Assembly (NCBI RefSeq): GCF_025153475.1
Contig: NZ_JANZXA010000015.1
Coordinates: forward strand, 33,008 to 97,007
From: Novosphingobium mangrovisedimenti
GTDB lineage: Bacteria; Pseudomonadota; Alphaproteobacteria; Sphingomonadales; Sphingomonadaceae
Reading direction: 5' to 3'
Length of the DNA: 64,000 bases
Shown here: positions 40,884 through 50,090 of the stretch, one piece after another
Layout: the number at the start of each line of letters is the position of its first letter
How positions within the stretch are numbered: position 1 is the stretch's first letter
Program-made: the position numbers and the translations under genes
The notes under the pieces: generated by a model
What the model was told of the DNA's origin: nothing
Database searches by the model: none
What the model saw: the letters and a program-made list of their open reading frames with translations, nothing else

Positions 40884-43127
40884 ATGCGGCGCGAGTGGAC
40901 GCAATGGTGGCGCAAATCGCTGCTTACCGTGCTGCCGGGCGCTGCCGTCATCTTTGCGACGGCTTTTCTCCAGACCTTCCCCGTTCCCGTCGTGACGCCG
41001 GTGGTCGAACGGGTCGGTCTCACCGTGTTCGACAGCTACCAGCGCATATCGCCACGGCCTTACGAGGATGCGCCGGTGCGCGTCGTCGACATCGACGACG
41101 AGACGATCCGCCGCTACGGCCAGTGGCCCTGGCCCCGCACCGATCTGGCGCGCCTGACGATGGCTCTGGGAGAGGCGGGCGCGGCGGCCATCGCCTATGA
41201 CATCGTCTTCTCGGAAAAGGACCGGACGTCGCCCCGCGAACTGGCGCGGCGTTTCGAGGCGACTGATCCCGCAGCGGCCCGCGTCCTCGACGGCCTGCCC
41301 GACAATGACGAGCAGTTCGCGAAGGTCGCTGCCTATTATCCGACCGTCATGGGTTTTTTCCTGACATCGCGCGAGACCGGAACGAAAGTCGAGCCCAAGG
41401 CCGGCATGGTCGTGCTGGGCACGCCGCCCGCTTCGGTCCCGGATTTCGATAGCGCGATAACGCCCGTGCCGGTACTGATGAACGCGGCGCCCGGCGCGGC
41501 GTCGCTCAGCATCGTGCCCGATCAGGATTCGATCATCCGCAAGGCCCCGCTGATCCAGCGTCAGGGCGACATGATGCTCCCCACGCTCTCGGTCGAAGCG
41601 ATCCGGCTGGCATTCCAGACGGACTCGGTGATCATCAACACGACCGACGGCAGCCGCGAGGGCAGCGCGCCGGGGGACGTGGTCTCGCTCAAGGTCGGCG
41701 ACATCGAAGTGCCGACCACTGCCGATGGCCAGTTGTGGATGCACTATACGCGCGACGTACCGGAGCGGGTGGTCCCGGCGTGGAAAGTGCTTTCCGGCGC
41801 GCTCGATGCCGATGCGATGGAGCAGGCGTTCGGCGGGCGGATCGTGTTCGTCGGCACCAGCGCCATCGGTCTGCGCGACTTGCGGTCGACTCCGCTCAAG
41901 GAGTCGGAGATGGGCGTCATGATCCATGCGGAGGCCACCGAGCAGATGATCCTCGGCAAGTTCCTGCGCCGGCCGGACTGGGCAGTCGGCCTGGAGCGCA
42001 CGCTGCTGCTGATCTGCTCGCTGGGGCTCGTCGTGCTGCTGCCGCGCCTCGGTGCCGCCCGGGGGGCCGCGCTGGGGCTTGTCGCCATCGCGGGGATGGC
42101 CGCCGGCAGCTGGTACGCCTTCACCACGTGGGGCTATCTGCTCGATCCGACATGGCCGGTCATCGCGATGGTGCTCAGCTATCTCGTGGTGACGATCCTG
42201 ATCTTCTATCGCGAGGAACAGCAGCGTTCCTACATTCACCGGGCCTTCGACCGCTATCTTGCGCCCGAACTGGTGAAGCGCATCGCCGCCGATCCGACCC
42301 AGCTCAATCTCGGCGGCGAGGAGCGGGACATGACCGTCCTGTTCTGTGACGTGCGCAGTTTCTCGAGCATTTCGGAGGGGCTTTCTCCGGACGAGATCAT
42401 CCGTTTCCTGATCACGTTCCTGACGCCGATGACCGATCTGATGATCGAGAGGAAGGCGACGATCGACAAGTACATCGGCGATGCCATCCTCGCCTTCTGG
42501 AACGCGCCGCTCGACGATCCCGAGCATGAGGCCAATGCCGCGCGCAGCGCGCTGGCCATGGTCGACAAGCTTGTGCAGCTCAATGCGGAGATGCCGCAGC
42601 GCGACGATGTTGTCTGGCCGGGCGAGGTGAAGATCGGCATCGGCCTCAACGCGGGGCCGTGCTGCGTCGGCAACATGGGGTCGGAACGGCGGCTGTCCTA
42701 CTCGCTCATCGGCGATACGGTGAACCTTGCCTCGCGTATCGAGGGGCTGACCAAGTATTACGGTGTGCAGATCGCCATTGGCAGTTCGCTCGCCAGGACG
42801 CTGCAGGGTTTCGCGATGGTGGAGCTCGATCTCGTTCGCGTCGTCGGGCGCGAGACGCCCGAGGCGGTTTTCGTGCTGCTGGGCGACGAGGCACTCGGCG
42901 CGGATGCCACGTTCCGGGCCTTTGCCGCGGAGCACGCGGCGATGCTGGCCGCCTATCGTGCGCGCGACTGGGCCGGTGCGGAAGCCATGCGCGCCGGCTT
43001 GGCCGAGCGTGCCGGAGACTGGGGGCTGGGCAAGCTTTACGATCTCTATCGGGAGCGAATTGTCCTGTATCGCCAGAATGATCCGGGCGAAGACTGGGAT
43101 GGCGTTTACAGGGCTGAGAATAAATGA
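40884..43127 (+). CDS. CHASE2-domain adenylate cyclase
   Basis: A 747-residue membrane cyclase. An N-terminal helix is followed by an extracytoplasmic CHASE2 domain (about 45-330; VRVVDIDDETIRRYGQWPWP and GRIVFVGTSAIGLRDLRSTP are typical), three helices (about 355-440), and a class III cyclase domain. Metal-binding residues are Asp489 in LFCDVRSFS and Asp533 in YIGDAILAF; Lys529 in DKYIGD and Asp in LIGDTVNLASR point to ATP as substrate; the Asn and Arg of the last motif are intact, so it should be active. ATG 40884 follows AGGAAAGG. TPR and FecR genes follow at once, a common partnership for CHASE2 proteins. Confidence 0.92.
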   Translation: MRREWTQWWRKSLLTVLPGAAVIFATAFLQTFPVPVVTPVVERVGLTVFDSYQRISPRPYEDAPVRVVDIDDETIRRYGQWPWPRTDLARLTMALGEAGAAAIAYDIVFSEKDRTSPRELARRFEATDPAAARVLDGLPDNDEQFAKVAAYYPTVMGFFLTSRETGTKVEPKAGMVVLGTPPASVPDFDSAITPVPVLMNAAPGAASLSIVPDQDSIIRKAPLIQRQGDMMLPTLSVEAIRLAFQTDSVIINTTDGSREGSAPGDVVSLKVGDIEVPTTADGQLWMHYTRDVPERVVPAWKVLSGALDADAMEQAFGGRIVFVGTSAIGLRDLRSTPLKESEMGVMIHAEATEQMILGKFLRRPDWAVGLERTLLLICSLGLVVLLPRLGAARGAALGLVAIAGMAAGSWYAFTTWGYLLDPTWPVIAMVLSYLVVTILIFYREEQQRSYIHRAFDRYLAPELVKRIAADPTQLNLGGEERDMTVLFCDVRSFSSISEGLSPDEIIRFLITFLTPMTDLMIERKATIDKYIGDAILAFWNAPLDDPEHEANAARSALAMVDKLVQLNAEMPQRDDVVWPGEVKIGIGLNAGPCCVGNMGSERRLSYSLIGDTVNLASRIEGLTKYYGVQIAIGSSLARTLQGFAMVELDLVRVVGRETPEAVFVLLGDEALGADATFRAFAAEHAAMLAAYRARDWAGAEAMRAGLAERAGDWGLGKLYDLYRERIVLYRQNDPGEDWDGVYRAENK

Positions 43128-43160
43128 GATAGTTTTAGTATTCTGCAGGAGGCTGGGGCG

Positions 43161-43631
43161 ATGCGGGGAGTAATTGTAAGGGATATTGGGCGTCGAGCAC
43201 TCTGGTCGGGTGCTGTTGTCCTTGCGACGGTGTCGGGAATTAGTCCTGCGCATGCGACGGACGCAGTAGAGGTGAGCGGTTCGGACCCGGCCGTGAATGC
43301 GCAGCTCGTCAGCGAAATCGAAATGGAAGCGGACGAGTCCGCGACCGAGGCCGGGGCACTGGCGCTGGCGCGGGCAAAGACGTCGCAGGGCGACCTGAGC
43401 GGCGCGGCGGCCGTGCTCGAACGCTACCTGCTGATCGACAAGGAAGCCGTCGAACCGCGAGCGGAATATGCCGTCCTGCTGTGCCGGCTGGACGATGTGG
43501 CCGGCGGACAGTTCGAAGGGGCCAAGCTGGCGGGCAAGGCGCCGGGCAGCGACGCGCTCGATCGGGCAAAGGCGGCTTGCGGCGGCGTGGCGGACGTGCC
43601 GGATGATGCCGAGATGGCGGGAGAACAGTGA
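43161..43631 (+). CDS. Small secreted TPR-like protein of the CHASE2-FecR operon
   Basis: A 156-residue protein with a signal peptide ending SPAHA. The remaining sequence is acidic and helical; ALALARAKTSQGDLSGAAAVLERYL and EPRAEYAVLLCRLDDVAGGQ look like one or two tetratricopeptide-like hairpins. AGGAGG precedes the ATG. It lies 33 nt after the cyclase and overlaps the FecR gene (TGATG at 43629-43633). It is likely a periplasmic accessory of the FecR/CHASE2 sensor; no specific function is recognisable. Confidence 0.7.
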   Translation: MRGVIVRDIGRRALWSGAVVLATVSGISPAHATDAVEVSGSDPAVNAQLVSEIEMEADESATEAGALALARAKTSQGDLSGAAAVLERYLLIDKEAVEPRAEYAVLLCRLDDVAGGQFEGAKLAGKAPGSDALDRAKAACGGVADVPDDAEMAGEQ

Positions 43632-44569
43632 TGCTGCATGGCAAGGCCAGACTGGCGATGGGTGTGGCGGCGATGGTGGCCGTGCTGGGAACCGCGCCCG
43701 TGGACGGGCAGGAAGTCGTCGGCGTGAATTCCGCCGTGCGCAACGACGTGAAGGTCAGGCGCGACGAGAAATCGGAATACCGGCCGGCGGTAGTCAAGGC
43801 GAAGGTTTCGCTGGGCAATCAGGTGCGAACGGGCAGCTCCAGCGCGTTGCAGGTCACTCTCCTAGACAAGTCGAACCTCACGGTCGGTCCCAACGCGCGC
43901 TTTACCGTCAACCGGTTCGTCTATGATCCCAGGCGCAAGGCCAGTTCGGTCGGGGCGTCCGTGGCCAAGGGAACGTTCCGTTTCATGTCCGGCAAGGCGA
44001 AGAAGGAGGGCAGCAACGCCGTCAGCACGCCGGCCGCTACGATCGGGATCCGCGGGACGATCTTCGAGGGCGCCGTGGGCGAGGATGCGATGATCGCGGC
44101 GGGCCGTCAGGGCCTTGCCCTTCCGGCAAAGACCGATCCCCAGACCGCGACGATGGTGGTCCTGCGCGGTCCGGGGCCGAATGCCCAGATGGGCGAGCAC
44201 CCCGGGATGATCGATGTCGCCGCCGGCGGGAAGGTGGTGACGCTGGACAAGCCCGGGCAGGCCGTCTTCGTCCCTTATGCCGGCGCGGCGCCGATCGGGC
44301 CGTTCCAGCTCAATGTTCCGGGCTATTCCACGTTCGATGTCGTGCTGCGCACCGCGCCTTCCTCGTTCGGGACGGCGATTGCCGCGCTGCAGGGCGGAAC
44401 GGGCGGTTCCGTGGCGACCGGCGGGCCCGGTGGAACCCGGGCGTCGTCTTCGGTGCCCAAATTCCGCACGAACAGCTGGATCGTCGGTTCGCTGGGCGCC
44501 AGCTTGGGGGCCGCGGGTATAATCGCGGCCACGTCGGGCAACAGCCGGAACGGAAGCAACGGCGCCTGA
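43631..44569 (+). CDS. Secreted FecR-domain protein
   Basis: A 312-residue exported protein with a signal peptide (MLHGKARLAMGVAAMVAVLG to about DGQ) and a FecR domain: VSLGNQVRTGSSSALQVTLLDK, LTVGPNARFTVNRFVYD, FRFMSGKAKKEGSNAVSTPA and TIGIRGTIFEG are the classic FecR beta-repeats. The C-terminus has a Gly-rich low-complexity stretch and a possible hydrophobic anchor (GSLGASLGAAGIIAA). With the CHASE2 cyclase and TPR protein upstream it probably forms an envelope-sensing unit; FecR and CHASE2 genes are repeatedly adjacent in bacteria. ATG 43631 follows GGGAG; its signal is unknown. Confidence 0.85.
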   Translation: MLHGKARLAMGVAAMVAVLGTAPVDGQEVVGVNSAVRNDVKVRRDEKSEYRPAVVKAKVSLGNQVRTGSSSALQVTLLDKSNLTVGPNARFTVNRFVYDPRRKASSVGASVAKGTFRFMSGKAKKEGSNAVSTPAATIGIRGTIFEGAVGEDAMIAAGRQGLALPAKTDPQTATMVVLRGPGPNAQMGEHPGMIDVAAGGKVVTLDKPGQAVFVPYAGAAPIGPFQLNVPGYSTFDVVLRTAPSSFGTAIAALQGGTGGSVATGGPGGTRASSSVPKFRTNSWIVGSLGASLGAAGIIAATSGNSRNGSNGA

Positions 44570-44617
44570 CCGCCGATCGCTTCCGGCCGGAGCAAGGAAA
44601 TCCGGATGGAGCGGACG

Positions 44618-46237
44618 TCAGCTTCGGGAGAAGCGGCGTTCGCCCCATTTGACGCCAAGGCCCTGGCTTTCCGTTCCGATCGTCGTGCGCGCGGCGATCG
44701 TGCTCATGAAGTGCCAGGTGCCCTTCACCGCGTCGGGGGTAAGTTCCAGCGACACGTAGCCACGGCGGCTGGTGTCGGTGAAGATGAGGCCGGGGTTGGT
44801 CTGGCGCAGCATCGTTGCCAGATTGTCGGGCGCGATGCTCGGCAGGAAGCTTTCGAAGCCTGACGAGGTGACCGAATGCCCGGCGTATTCGACGCCCACG
44901 GGCTCGCCGCCCAGGCTCAGTTCGTTGCCCCAGGCATTGTGGCTATCGCCGGAAAGGACGATCAGGTTGCAATCCGCCTCGCGCGCGGCGCGCAGCAGCC
45001 GTTCGCGCGCGGCGGGATAACCGTCCCAGGAATCCATGTTGTAGGGAAGGCCGGCGCGTGCCGCAGCGGAGATGCCAAGCATCTGCTGGCGGGTCTTGGC
45101 AGGGGCTCCCACAGGCGTGAGGTCGGCGAAGGCGGCCGGCGCATGCAGGGTGCCCATGACGATTTCCTGCGCGAGGATCTGCCAGCGGGTTCCGGCCTTC
45201 GCGGAATCGGTCAGCCCCTTGTACAGCCAGGCTTCCTGCTTCGCGCCCATCAGCGTGCGCTCGGGCGACATCCACGGGCCGTCGCGGAAGGCGGCCAGTG
45301 CCTTGGCGACATCGGCCTGCCCGGTCATCACCGTGCTGAAATCGAGCTGCTGGCTGCGCCCCGTAACGCGGGTTTCCGGGCGGAAGATCGTGGCCAGCGA
45401 ACCGATCTGGAAGCTGTTGTAGAGCGCATCCGACACGGGCATCCATTCGCGATAGGCACGCATCGCGGCCGCCTTGCGCGAAGGCCAGGGCCCTTCCGTC
45501 GCGGGATCGTGGTTTTCCGCGCCGTTCTGCCAGTCGTCGTTGGCGAATTCGTGATCGTCCCACTGGGCGATCATCGGGAACTGCTGGTGCAGGCGGCGCA
45601 GGTCCGGATCGAGGCGGTAGCAGGCGAAGCGCAGGCGGTAGTCGGCGAGAGTGACCGTTTCGTGGGTCGGCCGGACCGAACGCTCGGGAGCGTCCGTCAC
45701 CGGATAGTGGCCCGGCCCGTATTCGTAGAAATAGTCGCCGACGTGGACCATCAGGTCCAGATCGCCACGCGCGGCGGCGTGGGCATAGGCATTGAACCAG
45801 CCGAACGGCATGTTCGAACAGGAGAACAGCCCGATGCCGAAGCGCGAGACATCGCCCACGGGCAGTGTGCGCGTGCGGCCCGTTTCGCTCATCGTGCCGT
45901 CCGGCGCGACGAAGCGGTAGAAGTACCACTTGTCCGGATCGAGACCCGTCACGACCAGCTTCGCGCAATTATCGTGCCCGGGCGAGGCGACGACGTCCCC
46001 GCCGCCCGCGATCCGACTGAAACCCTCATCCAGCGCGACTTCGCAGTGCAGCTTCGTTTCGCCCGAACCGACGTAGCGCGTCCACAGCAGCACCGACCGG
46101 GCCGACGGCTCGCCGCTGGCGACGCCGTGCGTGAAGCCGCGCGCGGTCAGGATCTGGGCAACGCCCGGCGTGGAAAGCGCGGCAAGGCCGAATGCGCCTG
46201 CCTTGATCAGCAGGCGGCGGTCGATGGCGATGGGCAT
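44618..46237 (-). CDS. phoD: Tat-exported PhoD-type alkaline phosphatase/phosphodiesterase (copy 1)
   Basis: A 539-residue PhoD-family enzyme. The Tat signal is DRRLLIKAGAFGLAALS. The N-terminal beta domain (FTHGVASGEPSARSVLLWTR) precedes the catalytic domain with VHVGDYFYEYG (the metal Asp), WDDHEFANDD, and SGDSHNAWGNEL near the C-terminus, the usual PhoD metal and phosphate ligands. PhoD enzymes bind Fe and Ca and release phosphate from mono- and diesters in the periplasm. ATG 46237 follows GGAGG by 5 nt. It lies 22 nt after a TonB receptor gene, an uptake and cleavage pair repeated at 50091-54385. Confidence 0.92.
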   Translation of the reverse strand: MPIAIDRRLLIKAGAFGLAALSTPGVAQILTARGFTHGVASGEPSARSVLLWTRYVGSGETKLHCEVALDEGFSRIAGGGDVVASPGHDNCAKLVVTGLDPDKWYFYRFVAPDGTMSETGRTRTLPVGDVSRFGIGLFSCSNMPFGWFNAYAHAAARGDLDLMVHVGDYFYEYGPGHYPVTDAPERSVRPTHETVTLADYRLRFACYRLDPDLRRLHQQFPMIAQWDDHEFANDDWQNGAENHDPATEGPWPSRKAAAMRAYREWMPVSDALYNSFQIGSLATIFRPETRVTGRSQQLDFSTVMTGQADVAKALAAFRDGPWMSPERTLMGAKQEAWLYKGLTDSAKAGTRWQILAQEIVMGTLHAPAAFADLTPVGAPAKTRQQMLGISAAARAGLPYNMDSWDGYPAARERLLRAAREADCNLIVLSGDSHNAWGNELSLGGEPVGVEYAGHSVTSSGFESFLPSIAPDNLATMLRQTNPGLIFTDTSRRGYVSLELTPDAVKGTWHFMSTIAARTTIGTESQGLGVKWGERRFSRS

Positions 46238-46259
46238 GGTGTCCTCCGTGGGGGCGGGG

Positions 46260-48566
46260 TCAGTAGCGGGCGGTGAGTTCGATGCCGTAGGTGCGCGGCT
46301 CGGCGGGAATGAACGTCGGATAGCCGAAACCGCCGCCGGTATTGCCGGCATCGAGGAGGTAGCGCTTGTCGGTCAGGTTGCGGGCGTAACCCGCGATCTC
46401 GAACCGGTCGTTCGCGAAGGACACGCCGCCGCGCACGTTCACCAGCGTTACCGGGCCCTGGCTGATGGGTTCGCTGTTGGGCAGTTCGAAGTAGATCTTG
46501 CTGCGGTAGGTGACGCTGGGCGCCAGGAACACGCGCGCGCTTTCGGTGACCGGGGCATTCAGCATGAAGCCCGCCGACCATTGCCACTTGGGCTGCAGGC
46601 GGAACTGGTTGCCGGCATAGACCCCGTTCGATGCCTTGTCGTCCACCCCGCCGCTGATGAAGCCGAAGTTGCCGAAGGCGCGCAGCCATTCGGTGAAGCG
46701 AGCCTCGATCTCGCCTTCGACGCCGAGGTTGGCGGCGGAACCGGCACTCTCGGTCCGCGTCACGCCGGTCGCGGCATCGACGATGGTCACCTGGAAGTTG
46801 CTGTAGTCGTCATAGTAGACGCCTAGCGAACCGGAGAACATGCCGACGGTGCCCTTGATGCCTGCTTCGTAGTTCCAGACCTTTTCCGCCGGGATCAGGT
46901 CAAGCGCGGGCACCGGGCCCGGCGCCGCCGAAAGCTGGACCACCGGCGAGCGGCGCCCTTCCGAGACGGTCGCGTAGAGGTTCAGGGTGGGTGTGATGTG
47001 ATAGAGCACGTTGAAGCGCGGCAGCAGCGCTTCGTAGGACCGCTCGGCGTAGAAGAAGTCTCCGCCGGTGTTGGCCAGCGGCAGCAGCGGGACGCCGGCC
47101 AGCACCGAGTTGGGCTGATAGGCGCCGTAGCCCGACTTGCGTTTCTCGATCAGCACGCGCGCGCCCGCCGTCAGTTCCAGCTCCGGGGTCGGCTTCCAGG
47201 TCGCATCGCCGAACATGGACCAGGACTGGTTGCGACCCTTGTTCTCGAACCAGCTTGCATAGGGTACCGCGCTCAGCAGGCCGCCGGTCGCCAGCCCGGT
47301 CGCCAACGATGCCGGGACGGTATTGTCGGGAGCGACGCAGCCGAGGCCGGGAATGATGTTCAGCGTGCATTGCAGGTAGGTTCCCTCCTCGGTCGAGAAG
47401 GGCACGTTCTGGTAGCTGTCCTCGATGAAATAGTTCCACCCGAACGAGGCGCGCCACTGGTCGTCGCTGTAGGTGAAACGGCCTTCATGGCTGGCTTCCC
47501 AGCCCTTGGCGTGTTCCGCGAACTCCAGGTACCAGGCGGCGGAACCGTCCGCGTCGAACACTTCCAGCGCGTCGAAATCGCGATAGCCGTTGACGGTGGT
47601 GAAGTTCCATCCGTCGGCGAAGTCCCAGCTCGCGGTGAAGTTCACGTCGTAGACGTCGCGGTGCAGGCCCAGCTTGCTGGCGCCGAGCACCTGCGCCGAA
47701 TAGGGCGAGCCGCCGAGATAGGCAGGGCCGTAGACGCCGTCCACGGCGGTGGAGCCCAGCGCCTTGCTGAGGAACGGCGTGCCCGAATTGCGCTGCCGGT
47801 CGTAGGTGACGATCAGGTCTGCGGTGAAATCGCTTGTCGGCGTGAAGCGCAGCGATCCGCGCAGGCCGAGCTGGTCCTGCGCGTAGAGATCTTCCTGACC
47901 GGGCGCGAGATTGGGGACGTAGCCGTCCCGCTTCTTCCACTGCCAGGCGACGCGGCCCGCCAGCACGTCGCTCCCGGCGTTCACATAGCCTTCGAGCTTG
48001 TAAGCGTCGTAGTTGCCGTATCCGCCGGTCAGCTGCGCCGATACGCCTGCCTTCGGCTTGGTCGAGATCAGGCTGATTGCGCCGATCGTCGCGGCCGTGC
48101 CGAACAGCGTTGCCTGCGGGCCCTTGAGGACCTCGATGCGCTCCAGATCGTAGAGGCCCTGATAGGCCCCGCGCGAGCGGGAGATGTCCACGCCGTTGTA
48201 GTAGAGCGTTACGCGCGGCGCCTGCTGCGCCGAACCACTGTCGGAGGTGATGCCGCGAATGACGAAGCCGGGGTTGTTGGCGCTTTGCACCTGTACGTTG
48301 AGGCCGGGGACGTAGTTCGACAGATCGCCGAGATCCGTCACGCCCAGTTCGCGCATGCGCTCGCCGGATTCGACCGTCATCGTAAGGGGTACGTCGACGG
48401 CGCGCTGCCTGTACTTTTGCGCGGTGACGATGATCGAGCTGGAATCGTCCCCGGCACTGTCCGCTTGCGCCTCGGCCGCCGGAGCTTCTTCCGCGAAAGC
48501 CGCCGAATGGCCCCCGGCGAGGATGGAGCCTGCCATGAGACCTGCGAACAAAGTGCTTCGTTTCAA
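46260..48566 (-). CDS. TonB-dependent receptor paired with PhoD copy 1
   Basis: A 768-residue outer-membrane receptor. A signal peptide (about 1-24) is followed by a TonB-box-like SSSIIVTAQKYRQRAVDVP, the plug domain (NYVPGLNVQVQ, FVIRGITSDSG, RIEVLKGPQATLFGTAA) and a 22-strand type barrel ending YGIELTARY. The start is TTG at 48566: AAGGA lies 7 nt upstream and the sequence after it (MKRSTLFAGLMAG) is a proper signal peptide. A Pho-box-like repeat lies 55 bp upstream. Being 22 nt before phoD, it probably imports a phosphate-containing nutrient, but its cargo cannot be read from sequence. Confidence 0.92.
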   Translation of the reverse strand: MKRSTLFAGLMAGSILAGGHSAAFAEEAPAAEAQADSAGDDSSSIIVTAQKYRQRAVDVPLTMTVESGERMRELGVTDLGDLSNYVPGLNVQVQSANNPGFVIRGITSDSGSAQQAPRVTLYYNGVDISRSRGAYQGLYDLERIEVLKGPQATLFGTAATIGAISLISTKPKAGVSAQLTGGYGNYDAYKLEGYVNAGSDVLAGRVAWQWKKRDGYVPNLAPGQEDLYAQDQLGLRGSLRFTPTSDFTADLIVTYDRQRNSGTPFLSKALGSTAVDGVYGPAYLGGSPYSAQVLGASKLGLHRDVYDVNFTASWDFADGWNFTTVNGYRDFDALEVFDADGSAAWYLEFAEHAKGWEASHEGRFTYSDDQWRASFGWNYFIEDSYQNVPFSTEEGTYLQCTLNIIPGLGCVAPDNTVPASLATGLATGGLLSAVPYASWFENKGRNQSWSMFGDATWKPTPELELTAGARVLIEKRKSGYGAYQPNSVLAGVPLLPLANTGGDFFYAERSYEALLPRFNVLYHITPTLNLYATVSEGRRSPVVQLSAAPGPVPALDLIPAEKVWNYEAGIKGTVGMFSGSLGVYYDDYSNFQVTIVDAATGVTRTESAGSAANLGVEGEIEARFTEWLRAFGNFGFISGGVDDKASNGVYAGNQFRLQPKWQWSAGFMLNAPVTESARVFLAPSVTYRSKIYFELPNSEPISQGPVTLVNVRGGVSFANDRFEIAGYARNLTDKRYLLDAGNTGGGFGYPTFIPAEPRTYGIELTARY

Positions 48567-48620
48567 CGCTGTATCCTTGGGAATCGAGTTTTCCGACGCA
48601 AGCCGGGGTAGGGGCGCGCG

Positions 48621-48638
48621 ATGACGTTTCAATGTCGC
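48621..48638 (-). promoter_or_regulatory. Possible Pho box upstream of TonB receptor 1
   Basis: On the minus strand GCGACAT-TGAA-ACGTCAT gives two 7-bp direct repeats (xxGxCAT) spaced by 4 nt, the layout of PhoB sites (CTGTCAT-N4-CTGTCAT). Matches to consensus are partial; a similar pair precedes TonB receptor 2. Confidence 0.35.
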
Positions 48639-48673
48639 TTTTCGGTAAACCCGGCGTTCCGGCAGTGCCCGCG

Positions 48674-49444
48674 TCAGTGCGCGAAAATCCAGTCGACCGC
48701 CGCTGCCAGGTCGTCGGCCACGTGCGTCGGCGGCGGGTCGATATGCCCTTCGGCGCCCGGCTGGTACTTTCCGGTTCGCACCAGTATGCCCGACAGTCCG
48801 GCCGCCATGGCGCCCGCGACGTCGCTCTCCACGTCGTCGCCGATCATGAGCGCGTCCCGGGCGGCGCATCCCATGCTGGCCAGGGCGGCATGGAAGAAGC
48901 CGGGCTCCGGCTTGCCGATCACGGTGGCTTTGCGCCTGCTGGCGAATTCCAGCGCCGCCACGAAAGGGCCGGCATCGAGGCTCAGCCCGCCGTCCTCGTC
49001 GCGAAAGCTGCGGTTGTATCCCAGTGCCAGGAACTCTGCGCCGTCCTCGAGTGCGCGAAACGCACTGTTCAGCGCCTCGTAGGTGAAACCGTCCCCGGCA
49101 TCGCCGATCACCAGCGCGGTGCTCTGTCCCGATAGCGGAAGGCCTTCGAAGTCCTCTTCAAGTGCCGGGGCGACCAGCAGCCGGGCGACATGGCCGCGTT
49201 CGGCAAGCAGGCGCCGGGCGGCGAGGGCGGGGGTGAACAGTTCGTCTTCTTCCACGACCAGCCCCATCCTGGCGAGGTTCCTGCAAAGGCCGCGGTGCGG
49301 CGTTCGTGTCGTGTTGGTCAGGAAGCGCACGCCGATCCCCGCCTTGCGCAGCCGGTCGATGGCCTCGATCGCGCCGGGTAACGGGGCATCGCCGACATAG
49401 ACCACCCCGCCAAGGTCGAGGAGCGCTCCCCTGAAGGCGGCCAT
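48674..49444 (-). CDS. HAD superfamily IIA phosphatase (LHPP/NagD-like)
   Basis: A 256-residue HAD-IIA hydrolase. Motif I is LLDLGGVVYVGD: the nucleophile Asp10 is present, but the usual acid/base Asp two residues later is Gly, as also occurs (Ser) in LHPP-like members. Motif II is FLTNTTRTP, motif III VIGKPEPGFFHAA, and motif IV MIGDDVESDVAGA, all well formed. The C2 cap lies between motifs II and III. The substrate could be a phosphorylated small molecule or pyrophosphate. AGGAG precedes the ATG. It lies among phosphatase and TonB genes on the same strand, which fits phosphate metabolism. Confidence 0.85.
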   Translation of the reverse strand: MAAFRGALLDLGGVVYVGDAPLPGAIEAIDRLRKAGIGVRFLTNTTRTPHRGLCRNLARMGLVVEEDELFTPALAARRLLAERGHVARLLVAPALEEDFEGLPLSGQSTALVIGDAGDGFTYEALNSAFRALEDGAEFLALGYNRSFRDEDGGLSLDAGPFVAALEFASRRKATVIGKPEPGFFHAALASMGCAARDALMIGDDVESDVAGAMAAGLSGILVRTGKYQPGAEGHIDPPPTHVADDLAAAVDWIFAH

Positions 49445-49615
49445 TCACGTTCTCCTGCGGCGGCGGTGCGATCGCATCGGCTTTCCCGCGCATTCTAGAA
49501 GAATACGGCGCGTCATCCAAGGCCAGCCCGCAGGTGTCGGATATTTAGCACTTTGTTCGTTTCTTATAGCCATGCTATCGTTTCTTACTCGGACATAACC
49601 GGGACAGAGGATGAC

Positions 49616-50047
49616 ATGACGAGCGAAGCCAACAAGCAGGTGGCGCTAAAATTCATTCACGCCATGAGCGAGGGCGATGCAGCGGGGCAGGCGGAGTGCC
49701 TCGCGCCCGACGCATTCACGGTGACCAAGGGCTTCGCGCAGGTATCGGGAACGCGCAACCGCGAAACCATGCTGGCGACGGTCGAAGCCTTCAAGGAAAT
49801 CCTCCCGACGGGTTTTCGCCCGAAGTTCGAGAAGGTCGTGGCCGAAGGCGACACGGTGGTCGTCGAGTGGGAGGGCGACGCCGTGCTCAGCAACGGCGTG
49901 CCCTATGCCAATCAGTATGTCTTCATTTTCAGCTTCGAGAACGGCAGGATCAGGCAGCTTAACGAATACTTCTGCACCGTTCTGGCCGACAGCACGATCC
50001 TTCCCCTGCTGGCGGAAAAGAGCGCGGAAATGGCGCACGGGAACTGA
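49616..50047 (+). CDS. SnoaL-like (NTF2 fold) protein
   Basis: A 143-residue protein with the cone-shaped NTF2/ketosteroid-isomerase fold: an N-terminal helix pair (NKQVALKFIHAMSEGDAAGQ), then a curved sheet (DTVVVEWEGDAVLSNGVPY, YVFIFSFENGRIRQLNEYF), the last being the usual closing hairpin of SnoaL-type proteins. Members act as isomerases, cyclases or non-enzymatic ligand binders; nothing here identifies the ligand. ATG 49616 follows AGAGG. It is the only plus-strand gene between the two phosphatase modules and converges on phoD copy 2. Confidence 0.78.
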   Translation: MTSEANKQVALKFIHAMSEGDAAGQAECLAPDAFTVTKGFAQVSGTRNRETMLATVEAFKEILPTGFRPKFEKVVAEGDTVVVEWEGDAVLSNGVPYANQYVFIFSFENGRIRQLNEYFCTVLADSTILPLLAEKSAEMAHGN

Positions 50048-50080
50048 CCGGAAAGGCGCCGCTCGGGACCGTCCGGTCAG
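50044..50080. terminator. Bidirectional stem-loop between convergent genes
   Basis: CTGACCGG (50044-50051, including the stop codon of the SnoaL-like gene) pairs perfectly with CCGGTCAG (50073-50080). It separates that gene from the convergent phoD copy 2. There is no clear T tract. Confidence 0.4.
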
Positions 50081-50090
50081 GGCCGAGGGG

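Noticed and set aside
38650..43127. A complete Pycsar anti-phage operon made of the effector-like gene and the CHASE2 cyclase
   Set aside because: The cyclase is membrane-bound, keeps ATP-specifying residues, is divergent and is separated by gdhA. Known Pycsar cyclases are soluble, pyrimidine-specific and adjacent to the effector.
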